Below are positions 8,097-14,225 of a DNA stretch of 14,225 bases, in pieces; positions within the stretch are counted from its first letter, which is position 1; the number at the start of each line of letters is the position of its first letter. The stretch covers positions 1-14,225 of the forward strand of contig JAPOHM010000015.1 in assembly GCA_029979405.1 (NCBI GenBank), in the 5' to 3' direction. The notes below the pieces were generated by a model. The model was given only the letters and a program-made list of their open reading frames with translations, was not told the origin of the DNA and did no database searches. This DNA comes from Methanobacteriota archaeon. GTDB taxonomy: Archaea > Thermoplasmatota > Poseidoniia > Poseidoniales > Poseidoniaceae. A program made the translations under genes and the position numbers.

Positions 8097-9242
8097 TTGC
8101 AACAATCCTTACTTGATAATTGGTTTCTGAGGCAGGACATACTCGACCAATTGGTTAGCAATGATGAAGATCTTTCTGAAGCAGAAAGATACGCTGACCG
8201 TGTTATGAGGATTGCACAGGAAGAAGAAGCAGAACATCAAGTCCTTTCTGACCCATTTGATAGGTCTGTAGCACTGGTATTGTCTCTTGTAAAAGAGGAA
8301 GATATGGATCCCTGGAATATTGACCTGTCTGCATTCCTTAAACTATTTACAGAAAGGGTGAGAAAAGAGGCTAAGAGCTTAGATTTACCAGCTTGCGGAC
8401 GACTAATACGCCTATCATGGGAAGTTCTGAACCAGCAAGCATCGACTTTGTTGGATAAAGTAACAGCGATAGAATATGAAGAGTATGATGAATTTTCAGA
8501 TTTTGGCTGGGAAACAGAGTATGATGATCAAGAATTTATGTTCACAACTGCAGTTCTTGAGGGTGCGGCAGATGGCATTCTACCGTCTTTCTTTGGTGAG
8601 AGAGTGAGAAGGGATGAAGGTAGGCCATCTACATTGGGAGAATTGCTTTCAGCGCTAAAAGACGCATGTGATGAAGCTGAGATATTCAAGGCTAAGGAAG
8701 AATATAGAAAATCTCATGCCGAGGAATTGAAGAATATGATTGATAATGTCGGTGCGAGGATGCACAATGAAGACATGGAAGGCGACATTCGGCGTTGTTG
8801 GAATGCGATGAGAGATGTAATGTCTTCGATGAAATCTAACACAGTTCCGATAAGTGAAGTAACCTCAAAATTATCCAAAATTCTGCTCGATGAATTCGGT
8901 GAAATACCTGAGGGGTATGAAGTTGAATCGAAAATAACATCATTTGTTGCGGGATTATTTTTGACACACAGAGGATATGCTTGGATAAGTCAAGATGGAC
9001 CAGAAGATCCAATCCTCATAGAAGACAGGTGGCCAAATGCAAAAACCTTCGATGAGGTCACGGAATTTGCATCAAAGTTGTTTGATGACGAATCAGAGGC
9101 ATTGAAATCAGAAGAAACAGAATCAATGAGGCACGCTGCAAGACTTGCAGAACGAGCAAGAATCGCGGCTGAAGAAGAAGAAATTGCAAAGCTTAAAGAA
9201 GCATCGGAATCAGAGAACCCTGATGATTGGCTGGTCGAGTAA
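8097..9242 (+). CDS. scpA: Segregation and condensation protein A (kleisin)
   Basis: Kleisin subunit that bridges the two SMC heads and recruits ScpB. The family signature lies at about 53-90: PFDRSVALVLSLVKEEDMDP followed by WNIDLSAFLKLF, equivalent to the usual LDLLL-LI-E--DIYDI segment. A C-terminal winged-helix-like region, about 240-320 (MSSMKSNTVPISEVTSKL onward, ending near GYAWISQDG), would contact the SMC C-terminal head. The protein has 381 residues against about 220-280 for typical ScpA. The excess is an N-terminal extension of about 50 residues, an acidic middle segment (IEYEEYDEFSDFGWETEYDD) and a charged, probably helical C-terminal tail rich in Glu and Ala. The TTG start is supported by a near-perfect Shine-Dalgarno site; only 2 bp separate it from smc and 12 bp from scpB. 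The ScpA call rests on the signature plus gene order. Confidence 0.88.
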   Translation: MQQSLLDNWFLRQDILDQLVSNDEDLSEAERYADRVMRIAQEEEAEHQVLSDPFDRSVALVLSLVKEEDMDPWNIDLSAFLKLFTERVRKEAKSLDLPACGRLIRLSWEVLNQQASTLLDKVTAIEYEEYDEFSDFGWETEYDDQEFMFTTAVLEGAADGILPSFFGERVRRDEGRPSTLGELLSALKDACDEAEIFKAKEEYRKSHAEELKNMIDNVGARMHNEDMEGDIRRCWNAMRDVMSSMKSNTVPISEVTSKLSKILLDEFGEIPEGYEVESKITSFVAGLFLTHRGYAWISQDGPEDPILIEDRWPNAKTFDEVTEFASKLFDDESEALKSEETESMRHAARLAERARIAAEEEEIAKLKEASESENPDDWLVE

Positions 9243-9254
9243 GGATTTGATTAC

Positions 9255-9860
9255 ATGAGCGAAATACCACTTGAAACACTCCTTGAAGCAACCATGTTCA
9301 GTGCGGGAAAATCTCTCAGTCCAACTGAATTTTCTGAGGTTTTAGGATATGAAGAAGAAGAGGTCTTGGAATCATTAAACAATTTGCAAGCTACTATCAA
9401 AAGAAGGAAAGGAGGAAGTTTACAGGTTGTCGAAATCGGCGGTAAATGGGCTATAGAGGTGAAGCCGAGTATTGCGGATCATCTTCCCAAGGAAACTAAG
9501 TCTGATTTACCACCAAAATTGTTGAAAGCAGCATCGCTGATTGCCTACCTCCAACCTATGCCACAATCGAGGCTAGTGGAACTTTTAGGGCCAAAGGCAT
9601 ATGACCACATACGAGAATTAGCACAGTCAGGCCTAATTAATCGTAGACGTGATGGCAATACTAGGAGGTTGACCACAACACGTCGTTTTTCAGAATTGTT
9701 TGGTTGTCCGCATACAGACCGAAAGAAGGTAAGAGAATGGTTCAGAGAAATGGTGCATACCTCTGGGGTGTTGAAGGGAATGGAAGATACCCTTGCCTTG
9801 AGGGAAGTTGAAGAGGATGGTAGTATCCAAACAACTCTAAACGTTGATGATGAAGAATGA
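9255..9860 (+). CDS. scpB: Segregation and condensation protein B
   Basis: ScpB (kite protein) dimer binds the middle of the ScpA kleisin in the SMC complex. The 201 residues hold two winged helices. The first, about 5-75, has LLEATMFSAGKSLSPTEFSE and the conserved GGKWAIEVKP segment. The second, about 85-150, has LLKAASLIAYLQPMPQSRLV (typical IAY-QP motif), then a helix-turn-helix and wing ending RRFSELFG. The C-terminal 50 residues are acidic. Length is normal for the family (about 180-220). The ATG is preceded by AAGGA about 10 nt upstream. It is the last gene of the smc-scpA-scpB operon and converges on the HMG-CoA reductase gene with only 3 bp between stops, so transcripts from both sides probably run into each other. 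Confidence 0.93.
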   Translation: MSEIPLETLLEATMFSAGKSLSPTEFSEVLGYEEEEVLESLNNLQATIKRRKGGSLQVVEIGGKWAIEVKPSIADHLPKETKSDLPPKLLKAASLIAYLQPMPQSRLVELLGPKAYDHIRELAQSGLINRRRDGNTRRLTTTRRFSELFGCPHTDRKKVREWFREMVHTSGVLKGMEDTLALREVEEDGSIQTTLNVDDEE

Positions 9861-9863
9861 GAT

Positions 9864-11165
9864 TCATCCTTGATTTCTAATCATCTTTAATGTGTCCTCG
9901 ACCAGTTGCTGAGTTACTTGTTTATTGGAAGAATTTACGATGTTTGCAACTCTCTCTATTTCATCACCCTTTGCACCAGCGCTTACTGCCATATTCTTGG
10001 CATGTAATTTCATGTGACCCGCTTGGATGCCACTTGTTGCCAATGCACGCATTGCACCTAGATTCTGGGCAAGACCTGCAGCTGCCATTATTCCTGCCAA
10101 TTCTTTTGCAGATTCCACGCCTAAAATAGAGAGATTTGCTTTTGCTGCAGGATGGACCTTAGATGCGCCTCCAACAATACCAACTGCCATTGGAGTCTCA
10201 ATTTTCCCAATCAAATTCCAATGTTCATCTTTCTCCCATCTCGTCATAGAGGTGTATGTTCCAGTTTCCACTGATGCCCAGGCATGACATCCAGCTTCGA
10301 TTGCTCTCCAATCCTGCCCACAAGCCATTGCAATAGCGCTTATTGCATTCATTACACCTTTATTGTGCGTTGCCGCACGATATGGGTCTGCCATAGCAAA
10401 GTGATGCGCTTCGAGAATACCTTTTATCACCTGAATTCCTTTTTCTCTACTCCCGTCATCCGACATTTCTTCAGGTGTAAATTTGGCCTCAACTTTAGCC
10501 AATCGGTGGGATGCAAGATTCGACAGAATTCGTAAATGTACGCGGCCAGATGTAATTTCTTCGACTTTTGTGGTTATTCGTTCAGCCATAGAATTGACTG
10601 CGTTAGCTCCCATTGCATCTTTTGTATCGACAAGCAAGTGAATAACTAACATTTTACCCAGCAAAGAATCAATGATCTTTACTTCTATGTCCTTACATCC
10701 TCCTCCCAGTCTAATCATGGTGGATTCAACAGAATTGCAGGCTGAAATTAATTCATATTTCGCAGTCTTTATTGATTCAGAAGCCTTTTCAGGGTCATCC
10801 AGGTCTAGAACCTGTATTTGTGCAATCATTATCGAATCATCGCTGTAGGTTCTAAATCCTCCATTTTTGAGGCAACGCTTTGCCATATTGCTTGCGGCTG
10901 CAACTATGCTTGATTCCTCTACACAAAAGGGAATCAAGTAGGCTTTTTCATCGATTACAAAGTTAGTCGCAATGCCAACAGGTAGCGACATTGTGCCAAT
11001 TACGTTTTCAATCATGTGGTCAGCAGCTTCTTCAGATAATTCTCCATGAGTGGCTAGAGCTTCTATTTCATGTGAAGACAAACCAGATAGCGATGCAACA
11101 ATGTCTCTACGCTCTTCGACAGATAATTTGTAGAAGCCTGAAAGTCTACTATCATCAACCGGCAT
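9864..11165 (-). CDS. hmgA: Hydroxymethylglutaryl-CoA reductase, class II
   Basis: Reduces HMG-CoA to mevalonate, the committed step of the mevalonate pathway that feeds archaeal isoprenoid membrane lipids. The 433 residues match the class II enzyme (Pseudomonas mevalonii about 428). Visible motifs: HMIENVIGTMSLPVGIATNF at 50-69, the catalytic Glu in CVEESS at 81-86, GGGCKDIEV at 154-162, DAMGAN at 183-188, the catalytic Lys in ATHNKG at 265-270 (K269), the catalytic Asp in GQDWRAIEAG at 283-292 (D285), and the catalytic His in GHMKLHAKN at 383-391 (H384). There is no N-terminal membrane domain. All catalytic residues are present, so it should be active. Archaea with class II HMGR are believed to have acquired it from bacteria. 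Cofactor preference cannot be judged here. It is divergently placed from the AAA+ operon across a 207 bp regulatory-looking region. Confidence 0.95.
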   Translation of the reverse strand: MPVDDSRLSGFYKLSVEERRDIVASLSGLSSHEIEALATHGELSEEAADHMIENVIGTMSLPVGIATNFVIDEKAYLIPFCVEESSIVAAASNMAKRCLKNGGFRTYSDDSIMIAQIQVLDLDDPEKASESIKTAKYELISACNSVESTMIRLGGGCKDIEVKIIDSLLGKMLVIHLLVDTKDAMGANAVNSMAERITTKVEEITSGRVHLRILSNLASHRLAKVEAKFTPEEMSDDGSREKGIQVIKGILEAHHFAMADPYRAATHNKGVMNAISAIAMACGQDWRAIEAGCHAWASVETGTYTSMTRWEKDEHWNLIGKIETPMAVGIVGGASKVHPAAKANLSILGVESAKELAGIMAAAGLAQNLGAMRALATSGIQAGHMKLHAKNMAVSAGAKGDEIERVANIVNSSNKQVTQQLVEDTLKMIRNQG

Positions 11166-11215
11166 GGCCTATCCTCTATCAAGATGCAGAAGTGTGTACT
11201 TGATGAACAAATCGG

Positions 11216-11266
11216 TTAATTAACGCGAAAATTAACGCGTTAATAATGCGTTAGCGTAGCGTTAAC
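11216..11266. repeat. Phased cluster of TTAACGC / GCGTTAA half-sites
   Basis: Five copies of a 7 bp half-site occur within 51 bp. Forward TTAACGC starts at 11220 and 11232 (12 bp apart). Reverse GCGTTAA-type copies start at 11237, 11248 (GCGTTAG, one mismatch) and 11259 (11 bp apart each). The second forward and first reverse copies fuse into the perfect palindrome TTAACGCGTTAA at 11232-11243, and a TTAATTAA palindrome precedes the first copy at 11216-11223. The 11-12 bp spacing would put all copies on one face of the helix, as expected for a cooperatively binding regulator or initiator. It lies between divergent genes for HMG-CoA reductase and the Orc-like protein. Confidence 0.75.
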
Positions 11267-11300
11267 AGAGCCTTTTTTCATCAGACCGTTGATTGATTAA

Positions 11301-11320
11301 CATGTAATAACGCTTACATG
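11301..11320. promoter_or_regulatory. 20 bp dyad (7 bp arms), possible operator
   Basis: CATGTAA at 11301-11307 and its exact reverse complement TTACATG at 11314-11320 flank a 6 bp TAACGC spacer. The spacer repeats six bases of the half-site found in the upstream cluster. It lies about 25 bp upstream of the TATA-like box of the AAA+ gene, a position suited to an operator or activator site. As RNA it would be only a weak hairpin, and there is no T-run after it, so a terminator is unlikely. Confidence 0.5.
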
Positions 11321-11336
11321 AAGACAGGTTTTTCAC

Positions 11337-11351
11337 CGAAACATCATATAC
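11337..11351 (+). promoter_or_regulatory. BRE/TATA-like promoter of the AAA+ operon
   Basis: CGAAAC (BRE-like) is followed by CATATAC, whose centre is about 25 bp upstream of the ATG at 11373. That is the normal archaeal distance from TATA box to transcription start, so the transcript would begin at or next to the start codon (leaderless). The absence of a Shine-Dalgarno match just before the ATG agrees. Confidence 0.5.
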
Positions 11352-11372
11352 TCGGAAAAATCAACTAAATCC

Positions 11373-12956
11373 ATGAGTGATGAATATCCAATATTGGGCA
11401 TTCCTGCCATAAGAGAGAATCCGTTTCAGTCTCGACCACTTGAAGCTCGAAATTCGGATCTATTCGTTGGTAGGTCAAAGCTTTCTACTACCTGGGTTAG
11501 ATTCCTTAAATCTCGGACTGCAAGATTGAATTTATTGATTGGTGAGAGTGGAACTGGCAGGACATCTTTGATGAGGTGCATAGCCTCAGAGACTCAGAAA
11601 TATCTACATCTTGATATGTATCCTACTGAAAATCACGTCGCTAGAATTTTGGATGAGATTTATACTAAATTCGTAGACTTTGATATCCCTTCAAATGGTC
11701 AAGAATTAGTAGATAGATTAGTCGCTGTTACAGAAGAATCGAATGAAGGTATGCCATTAATTACCTTCGACTACCCTAATGCAGATGGCGAACAACTAGC
11801 GAATATTATTGCTAATCTATTACCTGCTCTCGAGAGATTGAAAGCAATGGTCGTCGTCATTCTATCTGTAAATCAAAGAGCGCAATGGAAAGAAAACCTA
11901 ATTGAAAAATTTGAGCATCTTGAGGTTATTGATCCATTTACAAAAGAGGAAGTAAGAGAAATTTGTGAGTTGAGAATAAATAAGGTCTCTAATGTTGCTT
12001 GGAATATAACCGATGAAGCACTAAATTTCGTCTTTGAGGCATCCGCTGGGAAAGCGAGCAAGGTCATTAGAACGATGCGAGATATAGTGGATTTTGAGAG
12101 AGATAACCCGAGGGAGATTAAATTCGAAGAAGAAAAGAAAATTGTAATCGAAACGGATATAGAACAAAATTCCGATGTGGAGATAAATATCAAAAATAGC
12201 GATTTCGATTTAGATTTAGAGAAGCTACAAGAACAAACAAAGGACATAGGGAGGCCTATGGTCTCAGATTTGCCACCAGTCCCTGCGATGTCATATGGAG
12301 GATTTGGAGGCCTTGTAAGCAGGAACAGAGTAAATATGCACGTCGATACAAGATTTGATGAGAACACTGAACGAAATCCACTGGATATTCAATCGGATGA
12401 ATCCGATTTTTGGCAGGCAGAAGCATCTGATGCAGTCCTAATAACGGAAGAAGAACCAGATGAAATTTCTGAAGAAGCCCATTTTGAGGAAGAAATCCAA
12501 ATCGATGAAGAAATCTATGAGCCAATGATAGAATCTTCTACAAATGGTGAATCTAACGGTAATCTTGAGCAAGTAGTGTTAGATTTGTTTGGTAAAATAC
12601 TCTCTAACCCTAACAACCAAGGAGTTGAAACCTTGTCACAATTGTTGATGAATTTGAATACTCCAGTTATTGGGAGAAAAGAAAGCAATCCTCTGAATAT
12701 TCACATTTTACGAAATTTAGGTAAAAACGAAGCCGTTTTGGTAGAAGTATCGACTCAAAGAGAGTTTTCACCCTCTGATCCCCGTCTTCAAGACCAATTA
12801 GGAATTAAGAGGCCTAGAATGTCTCAAATATGCAACAAATTGTACAGGGCAGGAATCCTTTCTGTTCAACAAAAAGGCAAATCTAGGGTGTTTAAATTAA
12901 CAAATGATGCTAGAGGGCAATTAATAGCATGGGGAATGATGGAGGCGGAAGCATGA
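11373..12956 (+). CDS. Orc1/Cdc6-like AAA+ protein with degenerate Walker motifs and C-terminal winged helix
   Basis: Residues 14-245 follow an Orc1/Cdc6-like AAA+ layout: ENPFQSRPLEARNSDLFVGR at 15-34, P-loop GESGTGRTSL at 57-66, Walker B-like PLITFDYP at 128-135, a sensor-1-like strand with N167, and a lid helical bundle (ITDEALNFVFEASAGKASKV, then IRTMRDI) with a sensor-2-like Arg. Two key residues differ from active family members: Walker A Lys is Arg (R63) and Walker B Glu is Tyr (Y134). ATP hydrolysis is therefore doubtful. An acidic, apparently disordered linker spans about 250-395. A winged-helix DNA-binding region follows at about 440-525 (LGIKRPRMSQICNKLYRAGI, then a basic wing QQKGKSRVFKL). 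It is likely a DNA-binding regulator or initiator-related protein. The gene starts just after a phased repeat cluster and its stop overlaps the next start by 4 bp. An ExeA-type ATPase relationship is an alternative. Confidence 0.75.
   Translation: MSDEYPILGIPAIRENPFQSRPLEARNSDLFVGRSKLSTTWVRFLKSRTARLNLLIGESGTGRTSLMRCIASETQKYLHLDMYPTENHVARILDEIYTKFVDFDIPSNGQELVDRLVAVTEESNEGMPLITFDYPNADGEQLANIIANLLPALERLKAMVVVILSVNQRAQWKENLIEKFEHLEVIDPFTKEEVREICELRINKVSNVAWNITDEALNFVFEASAGKASKVIRTMRDIVDFERDNPREIKFEEEKKIVIETDIEQNSDVEINIKNSDFDLDLEKLQEQTKDIGRPMVSDLPPVPAMSYGGFGGLVSRNRVNMHVDTRFDENTERNPLDIQSDESDFWQAEASDAVLITEEEPDEISEEAHFEEEIQIDEEIYEPMIESSTNGESNGNLEQVVLDLFGKILSNPNNQGVETLSQLLMNLNTPVIGRKESNPLNIHILRNLGKNEAVLVEVSTQREFSPSDPRLQDQLGIKRPRMSQICNKLYRAGILSVQQKGKSRVFKLTNDARGQLIAWGMMEAEA
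12941..12945 (+). promoter_or_regulatory. Shine-Dalgarno site deciding the propeller gene start
   Basis: GGAGG lies 7 nt before ATG 12953. It falls inside the reading frame opened by an earlier in-frame ATG at 12929, so the later ATG is the better start. Confidence 0.6.
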
Positions 12957-13981
12957 GTTGGTCAGTATTCAGGTCATGGCAGGCCCCAAATCAAATCTCA
13001 ACCACTTGTGAAGTAGGTAATGATTTCTTAATATCAGCAGGGTTAGAGATAATCCTGCTTGATGAAGAATGTAACATTAGATGGAAGAGGTCAATGCCGT
13101 TTAGAGTTCATGGCGCATCTCATGATTCAGGAAGAATAGGAATACTTTACGGACACGGCTTCCATTTGCTACAAGTAAGTGATGGCTCACCAATAAATGA
13201 AGGTCGCTCAACTGAAGGTGGTTTTAGCGATATTCTACCCCGTCCTGGCGGGGGGTGGGTTCTTTCTTGTCGGAAAGGCAATTTGCATATTTTCAGCTCA
13301 GAAGGACGTGGAATCAAGCGATTATCAGCTGGTGGTGTTAGGAGACTAATTGGTTGGTTTGATAGAGAACACCTAATGTGGCAGGATGAAAATGGAAAAT
13401 TAAGGTGTGCAAGGTTAGCAAATGAAGATTCACAAAGACTGCTAGAAGATAGAGTATGGTCTTGGGTAAGCACCATGAAGGGAGGTAAGATTCTACTCCA
13501 ATCGGCAGATGGCATGTTGTGGGAAGGAGTTCCTCACCCGTACGGTTGGGATAGTCTAGATACAATTGATACACGTTCTCTCGAACCATTGAGTGCACAT
13601 AAAGCCGGAGATGGTTGGTGGATTTTGTCAATTGAAGGTTCTGTTCATTCAATGGCACAACAAGTTACAATAAGCCTTGGAAATAGTGATTTGGGAGATT
13701 TCTTAATTGGACTTGCTCCAGACACTATGGCTACTGTAAAAAGAGATGGTCTTGTTAGGATTTGGCAATCTCCTGAATTATCTAACCTAAGAAGAATTGA
13801 ATTACAAAAAATGGTTGCTGAAGCAAAGGTTGCGAGTGATTGGGAGGAGAGAAGAAAGATCTTCAAGCGAGCTTGCGATGCAGAAGACGAAGGAAGAATA
13901 TCACTTGCTATTGACCTATATCAATCGCTAGGAAGAACGTCAGATGTGAATAGATTAATCGCACGGCTCAAAGGTGATTAA
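12953..13981 (+). CDS. Beta-propeller-like protein with helical C-terminal tail, unknown function
   Basis: Not assigned to a named family. The 342-residue protein is rich in Trp and Gly. Up to about residue 280 it repeats short strands of the type DFLISAGLEIILLDEECNIR, GGWVLSCRKGNLHIFSSEGR and DGWWILSIEGSVHSM, ending with MATVKRDGLVRIWQSPE, which is WD40-like (VRIW). This suggests a beta-propeller of roughly five to seven blades. The last 60 residues are predicted helical and TPR/solenoid-like (ACDAEDEGRISLAIDLYQSL, then GRTSDVNRLIARL). There is no signal peptide or membrane segment, so it is probably cytoplasmic. ATG 12953 overlaps the upstream TGA as ATGA and has GGAGG 7 nt before it; ATG 12929 would add eight residues. 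Translational coupling to the AAA+ gene suggests the two proteins act together, perhaps as a scaffold, which is inference. Confidence 0.7.
   Translation: MSWSVFRSWQAPNQISTTCEVGNDFLISAGLEIILLDEECNIRWKRSMPFRVHGASHDSGRIGILYGHGFHLLQVSDGSPINEGRSTEGGFSDILPRPGGGWVLSCRKGNLHIFSSEGRGIKRLSAGGVRRLIGWFDREHLMWQDENGKLRCARLANEDSQRLLEDRVWSWVSTMKGGKILLQSADGMLWEGVPHPYGWDSLDTIDTRSLEPLSAHKAGDGWWILSIEGSVHSMAQQVTISLGNSDLGDFLIGLAPDTMATVKRDGLVRIWQSPELSNLRRIELQKMVAEAKVASDWEERRKIFKRACDAEDEGRISLAIDLYQSLGRTSDVNRLIARLKGD
13972..13978 (+). promoter_or_regulatory. Shine-Dalgarno site for the DUF357 gene
   Basis: AGGTGAT matches the 3' part of the AGGAGGTGAT consensus and lies 4 nt before the in-frame TTG at 13983. It favours that TTG over the GTG at 13974, which overlaps the site. 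Confidence 0.45.
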
Positions 13982-13982
13982 T

Positions 13983-14225
13983 TTGGAATTAAATAATACG
14001 ATACTTAGAGAAAGACTTGAACATTATCTAAATTTGACCAAGAAAGCAAGGGAGAAGGCTACTCCTATTCCCCTAAAGGGCACAAAGGATGATGAGATGC
14101 TACAAATTTTACTCCGAATGGCTGATGATTATGCTAGCGATGCCAAGCATTTCATGGAGATAGGTGACTACGTTAGATCGTTTGGAGCAATCAATTATGC
14201 TCATGCATGGATAGATGCTGGTGTC
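13983..14225 (+). CDS. DUF357 family protein (3' end outside the window)
   Basis: The frame is open from 13974 to the window end. The 81 visible residues are almost all helical. The segment DAKHFMEIGDYVRSFGAINY followed by AHAWIDAGV is what I recognise as the conserved core of archaeal DUF357 proteins (GDY-RAFG-INYAHG-LDAG), small helical proteins of unknown function. The family is short, roughly 80-100 residues, so little is probably missing. The start is TTG 13983, chosen for its Shine-Dalgarno site; GTG 13974 would add three residues and overlap the upstream stop by 8 bp. It is the third gene of the AAA+-propeller operon, with essentially no gap. The family assignment is from memory of the motif. 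Confidence 0.75.
   Translation, partial: MELNNTILRERLEHYLNLTKKAREKATPIPLKGTKDDEMLQILLRMADDYASDAKHFMEIGDYVRSFGAINYAHAWIDAGV

Noticed and set aside
11273..11278. T-run as an archaeal terminator
   Set aside because: No plus-strand gene lies upstream that would need termination there; the HMG-CoA reductase gene is divergent.
11216..11320. CRISPR-like or tandem repeat array
   Set aside because: Units are only 7-12 bp, in mixed orientation with 11-12 bp phasing and no unique spacers, so a protein-binding cluster fits better.
11328..11342. Resemblance to a mini origin recognition box (TTTC-ACC-GAAA)
   Set aside because: Only a 4 bp arm dyad with no neighbouring copies and no G-rich element, and it overlaps the BRE-like sequence. 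Not enough to call an origin.
11873..12367. Antisense frame inside the AAA+ gene
   Set aside because: The sense protein has clear AAA+ and winged-helix motifs. The antisense translation is Ser/Phe/Ile-rich without a motif.
12929..12952. Earlier ATG start for the propeller gene
   Set aside because: It would place the GGAGG site inside the coding sequence and add a Gly-rich octapeptide; ATG 12953 has both the ATGA overlap and proper spacing.

Overview
The window reads as a stretch of chromosome from an AT-rich, free-living euryarchaeon, most likely of the marine Thermoplasmatota (Marine Group II / Poseidoniales-like). This placement is inferred from gene content. An archaeal-type SMC (a TLR motif where most bacterial SMCs have a THRK-type motif) sits with ScpA and ScpB, a class II HMG-CoA reductase is present (the form known from Thermoplasmatales and Archaeoglobus), and there is a DUF357 protein, a family I know only from archaea. 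No rRNA, tRNA, CRISPR array, transposase or phage gene is visible. Genes are packed tightly, with stop/start overlaps inside operons and almost no gap between convergent genes.

Left part (1-3172): the 3' part of a sequon-rich, probably surface-exposed protein runs into a ketopantoate reductase (coenzyme A precursor synthesis). It converges with, and overlaps by 8 bp, an L-aspartate oxidase (nadB, first step of NAD synthesis). A divergent intergenic region follows, then an unrecognised four-helix membrane protein with a cysteine-rich DnaJ-like tail (3259-4059).

Centre (4195-9860): smc-scpA-scpB, a complete condensin operon. The SMC carries an acidic C-terminal tail of about 110 residues and the kleisin ScpA is also longer than usual. 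scpB converges on a class II HMG-CoA reductase (9864-11165, isoprenoid lipid synthesis) with a 3 bp gap.

Right part (11166-14225): a 207 bp intergenic region holds a helically phased cluster of TTAACGC/GCGTTAA half-sites plus a separate 20 bp dyad. Immediately downstream is an operon of three genes: an Orc1/Cdc6-like AAA+ protein whose Walker A lysine and Walker B glutamate are both replaced and which ends in a winged helix; a beta-propeller-like protein with a helical tail; and a DUF357 protein cut by the window edge. This phased-site region and the degenerate initiator-like gene beside it are the most interesting part of the window. They could be an autoregulated operator or a replication-origin-like element, and the sequence alone does not decide which.

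Translation signals look mixed. Operon-internal genes (panE, scpA, propeller, DUF357) have good Shine-Dalgarno matches, while the AAA+ operon looks leaderless, with a TATA-like box about 25 bp before its ATG.
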